Origin: SAR86 cluster bacterium
Lineage (GTDB): Bacteria; Pseudomonadota; Gammaproteobacteria; Pseudomonadales; Pseudohongiellaceae
Assembly (NCBI GenBank): GCA_002401885.1
Contig: NVUL01000053.1
Location: 1 to 42,449 of the forward strand
Direction of reading: 5' to 3'
DNA: 42,449 bases
This document shows positions 7,771-15,351 of the stretch, piece after piece. The number at the start of each line of letters is the position of its first letter. The stretch's first letter is position 1. A program made the translations under genes and the position numbers. The notes under the pieces are model-generated. The model made no database searches. It was not told where the DNA came from and saw only the letters and a program-made list of their open reading frames with translations.

Positions 7771-9393
7771 TTGATTGAACAGTTGTTAGTAGGCTATTTC
7801 AAATTCAATTTATTGCTGGCGGTAGCCTTTGGGGTATGGAGGATGCTACGCATCGTCGAGAGTATGCTGTTTATCAAGCGTAGCTCACACGGGCGTCTAG
7901 CTCATGCCAGAATGTTGTTTGCATCGGTAATTTTCTTACCAATTCTAGTTAAATTAATGGCTATTCAATCTCCACTCGCTCCCCTGTTCATCGACACGGC
8001 GACACCCCAAATTGTTAGCGAGCAGCTTGCAGAAATTCAGCCAAATCCCATTGCATTGATCTCAAGCGTCGAGATTGAAACCAATTCCAAAATGGCGACA
8101 TCAAACGGAGCCTCCAACTCGATTAGTAACTTACTAAATGTAAATATCTGGCTCGTATTACTGCTTTCTCTTGCCGCTGGAGCTCTTTGGCGTGGAAGTA
8201 GGTCGTATCGTGAACTGCTATTTCTAAAAAGAGTGATTGGTAATAGCCAGCCACTGAAAAGAATCGGTCATGTGCATTTCAAATTCTCAGATGAGATTTC
8301 GGTGCCTTTTGCAACCAGGCTTGGCAGAGAAAAATACATAGTTATTCCTGCCTATCTGCTGCTATCGAAAGAGAAGATGAGGATTGTTATAAAGCATGAA
8401 GGGCACCATTTGCGTGCGGGTGATCTATCTTGGTCAGCAATCGTGGAGCTGTTGTCGATTCTCTGTTTTTGGAATCCTGCCGCCTATTACTGGAAGCTGG
8501 AGATTCACAATTTGCAAGAGTATGCCTGCGATGAGGCAGTGTTAAGAAACGGGACTGTTTCGAAATACGCCTACGCGGAATGTTTGTATAAAGTTGCTGA
8601 GAATAGTCTGTGCGAGCACTATATTTTCAGCGCCCCTATGAGCCTAAGGATGTCAGATGACAATGATCATTCCTCCGAATTGAGAAAACGCATAACGGCG
8701 CTCAATGTCGTCTCACGGTCTACTGGTAAATCACCAAAATCTTCGCTCTTGCTGGCAACAGTAATGTCGCTGATTTCTGTGATTGCCTTTGGTCGTGTCG
8801 AAGCGCTTATGCCTCAAATGGCAATATCCTCACTAACAAATGCAATGGTAGTTTCTGGTTCTGTGTTTAATCGATATATTGCGACTACCAACGTCGAAAG
8901 TTTGCTGCAAGACATAATAGTTGAGCCACAACTTGTCATTCGCAGCATACATTCGCAGAAAGGAGCCATTCACATCGGCGAGAATGTCAGAATTTCCGGG
9001 ACTGTGTCGAATGTCGATGGTGATATTAATATGCCAGATGGGGGCACGGTAGGGCGTGATGTTGCCTCGACTAACGGCGATATATATCTCGCGGAGGCGG
9101 TGATCGAAGGCACGGTTAGAGCTGGCAGAGGATCGATTCGACTACAGAATACTTCCATTATGGAGGATTTAATTATCGGGCAGAGCGATGGTGGCTTTGT
9201 AAATTCTGCCAGCGTGTTTGTAGGCCCTCATACAGAAGTTGTGGGGAATATTGTGGTTTACAATGGCATCAATCTATACGTGCATGAGTCTGCGCTAGTG
9301 GGTGAAATTTACGGTGCCACGCCGATCTATTATTCTGACGAACTAGCTGCCAAGTTCGCGCCGAAACCCACTTTTTTCCCGCTATTCCGTTAG
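7771..9393 (+). CDS. BlaR1-like M56 metallopeptidase with repeat sensor domain
   Basis: A 540-residue integral membrane protein. The N-terminal membrane segments (about 5-30, 45-65, 125-142) flank a cytoplasmic zinc protease domain with HEGHH (209-213, an HExxH motif) and the downstream ligand motif QEYACDEAVL (249-258). A last membrane segment lies near 325-342. In BlaR1 the next part is a penicillin-binding sensor. Here it is about 200 residues of short glycine/asparagine-rich repeats (SNVDGDI near 413 and ASTNGDI near 432, 19 apart), predicted to be a beta-helix, ending in LYVHESALVGEIYGATPIYYS. That ending recurs in the lipoprotein at 33205. The start is TTG at 7771, preceded by TGAGGA. 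The ATG at 7757 stops after five codons. Predicted to cleave the adjacent repressor on an envelope signal. Confidence 0.85.
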   Translation: MIEQLLVGYFKFNLLLAVAFGVWRMLRIVESMLFIKRSSHGRLAHARMLFASVIFLPILVKLMAIQSPLAPLFIDTATPQIVSEQLAEIQPNPIALISSVEIETNSKMATSNGASNSISNLLNVNIWLVLLLSLAAGALWRGSRSYRELLFLKRVIGNSQPLKRIGHVHFKFSDEISVPFATRLGREKYIVIPAYLLLSKEKMRIVIKHEGHHLRAGDLSWSAIVELLSILCFWNPAAYYWKLEIHNLQEYACDEAVLRNGTVSKYAYAECLYKVAENSLCEHYIFSAPMSLRMSDDNDHSSELRKRITALNVVSRSTGKSPKSSLLLATVMSLISVIAFGRVEALMPQMAISSLTNAMVVSGSVFNRYIATTNVESLLQDIIVEPQLVIRSIHSQKGAIHIGENVRISGTVSNVDGDINMPDGGTVGRDVASTNGDIYLAEAVIEGTVRAGRGSIRLQNTSIMEDLIIGQSDGGFVNSASVFVGPHTEVVGNIVVYNGINLYVHESALVGEIYGATPIYYSDELAAKFAPKPTFFPLFR

Positions 9394-9439
9394 TCAGCGG
9401 GGCACTAGTAATTGAAATAGGCAATACGAGGCGCTCGCT

Positions 9440-10744
9440 ATGATGAGATTTTTTCCAGCAACACTGGTTTTGTTTTGCTCCTACGCTGTGTCTCAAACAG
9501 CGGATATTTCAAGCGAGCTAGAGTCGAATATTCTTGGCAATATTGCTATCAGAAAACTTCAGAGCATGGTGATTGGCATAGTCGATGAAAATGGTCGTCG
9601 CTACTATACCTATGGCGAGCCTGTCGACAATTCTAGCCCCTGGTTAAATGAACACTCTGTTTTCCCATTGGGTTCTCTCTCGGAGACATTCGTCGGAATT
9701 CTTTTGGCAGATTCAGTTTTGCGGGGAAGCATCGATCTAGATAACTCGGTCGGCACATTGTTGCCGGAAGCAATTGAGGCTTCAGGGGTTGAAATGACAT
9801 TGCTGGATATAGCAGCTCATCAGTCAGCATCAGCGCGACCTATTTTTCTCGGAGAATTGCGAGGGCTGAAAACTGAAGAAGCACTGTACACTTCCTTTGT
9901 TAAGCCCCAACTGCTTGATCAACGCCTGCCTGCGGGTTTGTATACTAATTTGGAATTCTCGTTACTTGCCTTACTGCTCGCCAATCAATCCGAAACAAAA
10001 TACGAATCAATGCTAAATGAACGTCTGCTGCAGCCTTTGGGTTTAGGCGACACAAAGCTACAGAGCCTGTATTTCGAAAACTATTTTAATGCAATTGAGA
10101 AAAGAGATGTGAATCTGGAGGCGGGCTATGGCATGCACTCAACCGCAAATGACATGTTGACCTATCTCGAAGCCAATATTGGTTTGAGAGACACGTCTCT
10201 TAGAGCGGCTATGGATTACTCCCACATTCAGAGGGCGGAGCACGATTCGGAGCGGCTGGGGTTATCTTGGTATATCAATGAAGAGGATGAAACGGAGCTC
10301 TATCACGACGGTGCTTTTTTCGTTGGCTGGAGTTCACAAATTCGATTTTCCAAGAGTCGCAGACTGGGCGTCATAGTATTGGCAAAGATGTATCCAACCT
10401 CGACCAATGCTCAGTACGAAATTGATCCTATCGCTAGGCACATTTTTGACTCCGAAGTGGAGTTGGACAATGCAGGATTGAATCGACAGGCATTGCCTCG
10501 GAATTTAGTCCAGGCTGACTATCCTGAAGGGCTGAATGATAAGTCTATTTCGGGTTCTGTGATTGTAGAAGTCTCTGTTAATCTTCGAGGTGACGTTATG
10601 GAGGCGAGCGTATTCGAAAGCAATCTTGACGAGGATTTTGAGGTCGCAGCTCTGGCTGCAGCTATGAGGTTAAAATTTAATCCTCGGCTGGAGAATGGTA
10701 GGAAGGTGGCAGAGACCGGAATTACCTATAGGTTCGATTTCTAA
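9440..10744 (+). CDS. Secreted serine-hydrolase-like (class C beta-lactamase fold) protein with TonB C-terminal domain, SxxK lost
   Basis: A 434-residue protein with a signal peptide (residues about 1-19). Residues about 25-340 match the beta-lactamase/DD-peptidase-like fold: the SxxK position reads GSLSETF (S79, with E82 in place of the lysine), the YxN box is YTN (168-170) and the third box is HDG (289-291). Residues about 360-434 form a TonB C-terminal-like domain (SVIVEVSVNLRGDVMEASV, AAMRLKFNPRLENGRKV). The missing catalytic lysine argues against ordinary beta-lactamase or peptidase activity and suggests a binding or sensing role. It follows the M56 gene by 46 bp with GAGG at 9428-9431, so it probably belongs to the same operon. 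The identity of the fold is secure; the function is not. Confidence 0.8.
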   Translation: MMRFFPATLVLFCSYAVSQTADISSELESNILGNIAIRKLQSMVIGIVDENGRRYYTYGEPVDNSSPWLNEHSVFPLGSLSETFVGILLADSVLRGSIDLDNSVGTLLPEAIEASGVEMTLLDIAAHQSASARPIFLGELRGLKTEEALYTSFVKPQLLDQRLPAGLYTNLEFSLLALLLANQSETKYESMLNERLLQPLGLGDTKLQSLYFENYFNAIEKRDVNLEAGYGMHSTANDMLTYLEANIGLRDTSLRAAMDYSHIQRAEHDSERLGLSWYINEEDETELYHDGAFFVGWSSQIRFSKSRRLGVIVLAKMYPTSTNAQYEIDPIARHIFDSEVELDNAGLNRQALPRNLVQADYPEGLNDKSISGSVIVEVSVNLRGDVMEASVFESNLDEDFEVAALAAAMRLKFNPRLENGRKVAETGITYRFDF

Positions 10745-10815
10745 TTGAGCGGGCTTACAGTAGCCAACAATTTGTCTGCCTCTCAAAAATAATCCCTAGA
10801 GTCTTAATAATTGCC

Positions 10816-10821
10816 TATAAT
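10816..10821 (+). promoter_or_regulatory. Candidate -10 box for rarA
   Basis: A perfect TATAAT lies 38 bp upstream of the rarA start. The matching -35 position holds only a weak sequence (TCCCTA at 10793-10798, 17-bp spacing), so this is a tentative call. Confidence 0.35.
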
Positions 10822-10825
10822 CTCG

Positions 10826-10848
10826 AAATTGGTGCCTGCACCTAATTT
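10826..10848. repeat. Inverted repeat in the rarA 5' leader
   Basis: GGTGC (10831-10835) and GCACC (10838-10842) form an inverted repeat, extended outward by AAATT/TAATTT with a one-base bulge. It sits between the candidate -10 box and the rarA ATG and has no T-run. It could be a leader hairpin or a protein-binding site; no family is recognised. Confidence 0.4.
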
Positions 10849-10859
10849 CGGCTTAGATC

Positions 10860-12224
10860 ATGAGCGCAACACTACTGCCAGATGAAGATTCCAATCAGCG
10901 CTATCAACCGCTGGCGGCACGTCTGCGCCCCTTGAATCTGCAAGAATTCATTGGGCAGGATCATCTGCTGAGTCCGGGCAAGTCAATCTATGAGGCGATT
11001 CAGAATAAGCTCCCGCACTCGATGATCCTGTGGGGCCCACCCGGCGTAGGCAAGACCACTCTAGCGAAGATTATCGCAGCTACCTGTGACTACCATTTTG
11101 AATCACTTTCGGCGGTGCTCGATGGCGTGAAGGAAATTCGCGCGACCATAGAGCGTGCCAAATACCATCAGGCGGGTGGTTCAAGTCAGACGATCTTGTT
11201 TGTAGATGAGGTTCATCGCTTCAACAAGGCGCAGCAAGACGCGTTCCTGCCTCATATCGAAAATGGCACAGTGTTGTTCATCGGTGCCACTACCGAGAAC
11301 CCTTCCTTCGAATTGAACAATGCCTTGCTCTCGCGAGCGCGGGTCTATTTGCTCAAGCCCCTTACCGAGGAGGATCTGTTAGGAGTCATCGAACATGCCT
11401 TGCAAGATGAAGAGAGAGGGCTTGCTGCACTCAATCTAGACCTGAGCGAGTCGCAGAGACAGATGCTAGCCCGAGCAGGAGATGGTGATGCGCGCCGCGT
11501 CCTTAACTATCTCGAAGTGTTAAGCGACATGGCAGAGAGTGAGGGCGGGCATAGGACGATAGCGGACGGTCATATTCAGCAGGTATTGGAAGAGGGCAGT
11601 CGACGTTTCGACAAAGGGGGCGATAGTTTCTACGAGCAAATTTCCGCCCTGCACAAGGCGGTGCGAGGCTCATCGCCAGATGCCGCGCTGTATTGGTTGG
11701 CGAGGATGCTGGATGGCGGCTGCGATCCGATCTACCTAGCAAGGCGGCTAGTGCGGATGGCTTCCGAAGATATAGGCATTGCAGACCCCAGAGCCCTGCC
11801 ACTAACGCTTAATTGCTGGGACACCTACACGCGTCTTGGCAGTCCCGAAGGCGAGCTTGCGCTAGCACAGGCGGCGGTGTATCTCGCTAGCGCGCCGAAG
11901 AGTAATGCAGTCTATGTTGGATTTAATGCGGCGAAACTGGCTGTGACTCAGAATGGTAGCTTAGAAGTTCCATTACATCTGAGAAACGCCAGCACCTCCT
12001 TGAGCAAATCGCTCGGCTATGGCGAAGACTACCGCTATGCCCATGACGAAGAGAATGATTTTGCGGCTGGTGAAAACTATTTGCCGCCGGAGTTGAAGGA
12101 TGCGCAATTCTATTTTCCAAACGATAGTGGTCTAGAGATACGTATAAAGGAAAAGCTGCAGCAATTTAGAAATCTGAATGAGCGTGCTGAAAACAGGCGT
12201 TACGAAACAAAGAGCGATAAATAG
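10860..12224 (+). CDS. rarA: Replication-associated recombination protein A (MgsA), AAA+ ATPase
   Basis: A 454-residue clamp-loader-like AAA+ protein acting at stalled replication forks in the cytoplasm. It has the family's N-terminal LAARLRPLNLQEFIGQDHLL, Walker A GPPGVGKT (59-66), Walker B ILFVDEVHRFNKAQQDAFLP (112-131), sensor-1 GATTEN (142-147) and arginine-finger SRAR (158-161). The C-terminal tetramerisation half includes DGGCDPIYLARRLVRMASEDIG and YVGFNAAK. Length and motif order are normal, with nothing degenerate. It lies between the BlaI/BlaR1-like cassette and the two-component pair with no evident functional link to either. Confidence 0.96.
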   Translation: MSATLLPDEDSNQRYQPLAARLRPLNLQEFIGQDHLLSPGKSIYEAIQNKLPHSMILWGPPGVGKTTLAKIIAATCDYHFESLSAVLDGVKEIRATIERAKYHQAGGSSQTILFVDEVHRFNKAQQDAFLPHIENGTVLFIGATTENPSFELNNALLSRARVYLLKPLTEEDLLGVIEHALQDEERGLAALNLDLSESQRQMLARAGDGDARRVLNYLEVLSDMAESEGGHRTIADGHIQQVLEEGSRRFDKGGDSFYEQISALHKAVRGSSPDAALYWLARMLDGGCDPIYLARRLVRMASEDIGIADPRALPLTLNCWDTYTRLGSPEGELALAQAAVYLASAPKSNAVYVGFNAAKLAVTQNGSLEVPLHLRNASTSLSKSLGYGEDYRYAHDEENDFAAGENYLPPELKDAQFYFPNDSGLEIRIKEKLQQFRNLNERAENRRYETKSDK

Positions 12225-12236
12225 CACAGCGACATT

Positions 12237-12330
12237 CTAATCGGGAATAAGCTTGAGCGGCTGTGGACTTTCCTTATGTACGCCACTATTCTTCTCTTGG
12301 ACGAATGACAAGAGTTTGATTCCCGATAAG
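12237..12330. repeat. Widely spaced inverted repeat upstream of the response regulator
   Basis: The arm at 12237-12248 (CTAATCGGGAAT) is the inverse of the arm at 12319-12330 (ATTCCCGATAAG) at 11 of 12 positions, across a 70-bp spacer. The right arm abuts the ribosome-binding site AAGAGG (12328-12333) of the regulator. It may be a pair of regulator half-sites or a long-range mRNA pairing that masks the start; chance is not excluded. Confidence 0.4.
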
Positions 12331-12338
12331 AGGTTGAT

Positions 12339-13709
12339 TTGACAGTACTCATTGCAGACGACGATCAGAATATTATCACCGCGCTTAAGCTGCTGTTGAA
12401 GAGAGAGGGCTTGGACTCGGTGTCCTGCAATACTCCCAAAGCCGCTCTCGAATTAATTCAAAAACAAGCCTTTCAGCTCGCGCTTATCGATCTCAATTAT
12501 CACGAAGATACTACCTCTGGAAAAGAAGGTCTTGATCTAATTTCGGCTATTCGAAAGGTCGATGAATACCTGCCCATTATTGTGATGACAGGCTGGGGTA
12601 CGGTGAGTGTGGCTGTCGAAGCCATGCAGAGAGGCGCGATGGATTTCGTGGAGAAGCCATGGGACGACAACAATCGACTTATTGCGGCTATTCGAACTCA
12701 GATTCGCCTCGCTGAGATTGCTAAGAGTGAAATAAAACTTCAGATCGAGAATAAAATACTTCGCTCGGAGAAGAATAATCTCGGCAATATGGTTTGTGAA
12801 TCGCCTGCCATGAAATCGCTTTTGAAGATTGTAGATAAAGTGGCGGCCAGTGATATGCCGGTATTGATTACGGGTGAGAACGGCACTGGGAAGAGCTTGT
12901 TAGCAAGCTATATCCATGAGCATTCCTTAAGGGCTGCTGGACCCTTTGTTTCTGTAAACATGGGCGGCATTTCTGAGCCTGCTTTCGAGAGCGAGATGTT
13001 TGGGCATATAAAAGGTGCTTTTACCGATGCCAAGCATGATCGAATCGGCCGCATAGAATTGGCGGACAGGGGAACGCTGTTTATGGATGAAATTGCCAAT
13101 ATGCCCACCGGCCAGCAGGCAAAGATGCTGCGTGTATTGGAAGAGTATAAATATGAAAAGCTAGGTAGTTCGCAAGAGCGATCGGTGTCAGTGCGTGTCA
13201 TATCCGCCACTAATGCCGATCTCGCTCGACTTACCGCACAAGAGGGCTTTCGGACAGATTTGCTGTATCGCCTCAATGGAGTGACTCTGGATATACCTGC
13301 CCTGCGGGACAGGGTGCTGGATATCTTGCCTATGGCAGAGAAATTTTTACAGGCGGCCATTAGTCACTATGAGTCACCCGCAGAGAGCTTTTCAAGGCAA
13401 GCTGTTGATGCATTGGAGCACTACAGTTGGCCAGGAAATGTTAGGGAACTCAAGCATGTTGTAGAGAGGGCAGTCCTGCTCTGTCTTCAAGAGGAAATCT
13501 CAGTAGCAGAGCTGCAGCTACCTGCGCTCAATGTTTCAACGGATATGCAAGTTAGTGATGAGTTTTTTGCGATGAGTCTTGAGCAGGCAGAGTCTTGGTA
13601 TATCAAACAAGTAATAGAAAACAATGATGGAAACTCTACTCAGGCGGCGAAGACCCTGGGAATAAGTCGGTCGTCACTCTATCGACGTATTGGTAAGTCT
13701 GGCAAATAG
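12339..13709 (+). CDS. Sigma-54-dependent response regulator, NtrC/NtrX class
   Basis: A 456-residue regulator. The receiver domain (1-120) has acidic pocket D7-D9 and phospho-acceptor D51 in ALIDLN. The AAA+ domain (about 150-380) has Walker A GENGTGKS (179-186), Walker B GTLFMDEI (245-252) and the sigma-54 contact loop GAFTDA (226-231), whose fifth residue is D instead of the usual G. A C-terminal Fis-type helix-turn-helix follows (STQAAKTLGISRSSLYRRI). The start is TTG at 12339 behind AAGAGG; no ATG fits. The kinase gene begins 3 bp after its stop, so the two form a coupled pair. The likely target is the palindrome and sigma-54 promoter at 15071-15191. The GAFTDA variant also occurs in other regulators that I believe still act with sigma-54. 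Confidence 0.92.
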   Translation: MTVLIADDDQNIITALKLLLKREGLDSVSCNTPKAALELIQKQAFQLALIDLNYHEDTTSGKEGLDLISAIRKVDEYLPIIVMTGWGTVSVAVEAMQRGAMDFVEKPWDDNNRLIAAIRTQIRLAEIAKSEIKLQIENKILRSEKNNLGNMVCESPAMKSLLKIVDKVAASDMPVLITGENGTGKSLLASYIHEHSLRAAGPFVSVNMGGISEPAFESEMFGHIKGAFTDAKHDRIGRIELADRGTLFMDEIANMPTGQQAKMLRVLEEYKYEKLGSSQERSVSVRVISATNADLARLTAQEGFRTDLLYRLNGVTLDIPALRDRVLDILPMAEKFLQAAISHYESPAESFSRQAVDALEHYSWPGNVRELKHVVERAVLLCLQEEISVAELQLPALNVSTDMQVSDEFFAMSLEQAESWYIKQVIENNDGNSTQAAKTLGISRSSLYRRIGKSGK

Positions 13710-13712
13710 ACA

Positions 13713-15071
13713 GTGGCTACGCCTTCGCATAAGAGTCAGAAACCTACCCCGCGCAGGGTTTCTGCAGAACAAAAATTGTTTTTCTCGGTGCTGTTCAGCG
13801 CCATTCCTGTAATTATTTTACTCTTTTTGGTTTTTCTCAATGATGATCTATCCCTCTATTCGAAAGTTGGAATAGCAGGGTTCTGCTTCGTCTGGCTCCT
13901 AGCTGTCGCCGCTAGTGTAAGAGAGAAATTTGTTTTCCACGTAAGGACCTTGAGCAACCTAATAGAGGCGATTCGCACTGAAGACTACAGTATGCGAGGC
14001 AGTAGAATTCGCGACCCGGGAGAACTGGCCGAGCTGTATCAGCAAATCAATACTTTAACTACGCAGCTCAAGGAAGTGAGAGAGGAAGAGTTCGAGTTAA
14101 GCAATCTGCTGGAAAGAATCGTCAATCAGATTAATGTGGCAATTGTTGCATGTGATAACGAAGGTAATATTCGTTTAGCGAATCGTTTGGCGAAGAAGCT
14201 GCTGGATAAACCCTCTGAAAAGTTAGTGGATAAGAAGTTACAGGACACAGTGCTGCAGGGGCTATTGAGCGAGGATGGCTCACAGCTCATTGATTTTGAG
14301 TTTCCGGGAGCCACAGGCCGTTGGCAGGTTAATCAACAACAATACAGGCATCACGGTAAGCCAGGAAAAATCATTTTTATTACCGATCTAAAGCAAGTGT
14401 TAAGTGAAGAAGAGATTAGTGCATGGCAGCGGCTTATTCGAGTAATCGCTCACGAGGTGAACAACTCACTTACTCCAATTATATCCATTTGTCAGACTCT
14501 GGGTGACCATTTAGATATGCTGGAGTCGACTCCGGAAAGCGCAGACTCGAAGGAAGGATTGGCAGTTATAGAAGAGCGGGCTAAAGGATTGAGAGATTTC
14601 ATTTCAGTTTATGCGCGCATAGCCAAATTGCCGGAACCCCAGAAGATAAATTTTTCAGTCTTTGAATTGCTGCAGAAAGTTAAACGATTCTTCGTAAACG
14701 AATCTGTAGAAATTTTGGATAGCAGTGCCGATTTCAAGATGTTTGGCGATCCTGTTCATCTCGAACAGGTACTTATCAACCTCATCAAGAATGCACTTGA
14801 AGCGAGTGGCAGCGACGCTTACCCGGTGGAAATAAGCTGCCAGAGCAAGGGTGGCTTGGTCGAGTTTGTTGTGACTGACTCAGGGAAGGGAATAAGCAAT
14901 CCTGCAAACCTATTCGTGCCTTTCTATACGACCAAAGACAAGGGGGCAGGAATCGGATTGACCCTTTCTCGACAGATCGCCGCGAAACATGGGGGCCAGC
15001 TTTTGTTGGAGAATCGTGCTGAAGGTTCCGGGGCAGTCGCCCGATTGCAAATCCCAATTACTGTCAGTTAG
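13713..15071 (+). CDS. NtrY-like membrane sensor histidine kinase
   Basis: A 452-residue kinase, partner of the upstream response regulator. Two membrane segments (about 22-42 and 51-68) are separated by only a few residues, so there is almost no periplasmic domain. A HAMP-like linker and a PAS-type domain (about 135-230) suggest sensing in the membrane or cytoplasm. Phospho-acceptor H247 lies in RVIAHEVNNSLTPI, the NtrY-type H box. The N box is EQVLINLIKNALEAS, followed by G1 VTDSGKGI and G2 GAGIGLTLSRQIAAKHGG. The start is GTG at 13713, 3 bp after the regulator's stop. The last base of its stop codon is the first base of the palindrome at 15071. Confidence 0.92.
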   Translation: MATPSHKSQKPTPRRVSAEQKLFFSVLFSAIPVIILLFLVFLNDDLSLYSKVGIAGFCFVWLLAVAASVREKFVFHVRTLSNLIEAIRTEDYSMRGSRIRDPGELAELYQQINTLTTQLKEVREEEFELSNLLERIVNQINVAIVACDNEGNIRLANRLAKKLLDKPSEKLVDKKLQDTVLQGLLSEDGSQLIDFEFPGATGRWQVNQQQYRHHGKPGKIIFITDLKQVLSEEEISAWQRLIRVIAHEVNNSLTPIISICQTLGDHLDMLESTPESADSKEGLAVIEERAKGLRDFISVYARIAKLPEPQKINFSVFELLQKVKRFFVNESVEILDSSADFKMFGDPVHLEQVLINLIKNALEASGSDAYPVEISCQSKGGLVEFVVTDSGKGISNPANLFVPFYTTKDKGAGIGLTLSRQIAAKHGGQLLLENRAEGSGAVARLQIPITVS

Positions 15072-15096
15072 TACTGTCCCGAAAATGGGACAGTAC
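15071..15096. promoter_or_regulatory. Perfect 10+6+10 palindrome, candidate enhancer site of the sigma-54 regulator
   Basis: GTACTGTCCC (15071-15080) and GGGACAGTAC (15087-15096) are perfect inverted arms around GAAAAT. The element lies about 105 bp upstream of the -24 element of the sigma-54 promoter, the normal distance for an NtrC-class upstream activating sequence, and directly after the kinase gene. It could alternatively be the terminator hairpin of the kinase operon, but no T-run follows (CCTGTCTCG). Confidence 0.65.
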
Positions 15097-15175
15097 CCTG
15101 TCTCGTTATTGCGAATCTCGCCATCCTTTGACTAGTGAAAATAAAAAATACCATAAATATCAATTAGTTAAATAC

Positions 15176-15191
15176 TGGCACGAGCATTGCA
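15176..15191 (+). promoter_or_regulatory. Consensus sigma-54 (-24/-12) promoter of the exporter operon
   Basis: TGGCACGAGCATTGCA matches the sigma-54 consensus TGGCACG-N4-TTGCA at all fixed positions. The GG at 15177-15178 and GC at 15189-15190 are separated by exactly 10 bases. Predicted transcription start is near 15202, about 150 bp before the adaptor gene. The dedicated sigma-54 activator is encoded immediately upstream. Confidence 0.85.
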
Positions 15192-15202
15192 GATACAACT
15201 CT

Positions 15203-15312
15203 GTGTTGAAGAGGTTCTCCGAGAACGAGTCGGGTTAAATACATGGATTCGGGCTTGGCGGTTTTGAGACCGTGTTACTAGTTTGCTCTGAAGGGCTGAA
15301 TCTTTTCAACAC
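15203..15312 (+). promoter_or_regulatory. Candidate structured 5' leader of the exporter operon
   Basis: GTGTTGAAGAG (15203-15213), starting at the predicted transcript end, can pair with CTTTTCAACAC (15302-15312) through 11 positions including one G-U. Inside are a short hairpin GTTCT-CCG-AGAAC (about 15214-15226) and a weaker CGGT/ACCG pair (15259-15262 with 15269-15272). This would fold as a closed multi-branch structure ending 39 nt before the adaptor start. It is a by-eye fold with no known riboswitch match. Confidence 0.35.
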
Positions 15313-15351
15313 ATCTAATTCTAAAAGCTCACAAAGAGAGTGTGACGGTAA

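Noticed and set aside
9440..10744. Annotation as an active class C beta-lactamase
   Set aside because: The SxxK lysine is glutamate and there is a TonB domain; resistance activity is not supported.
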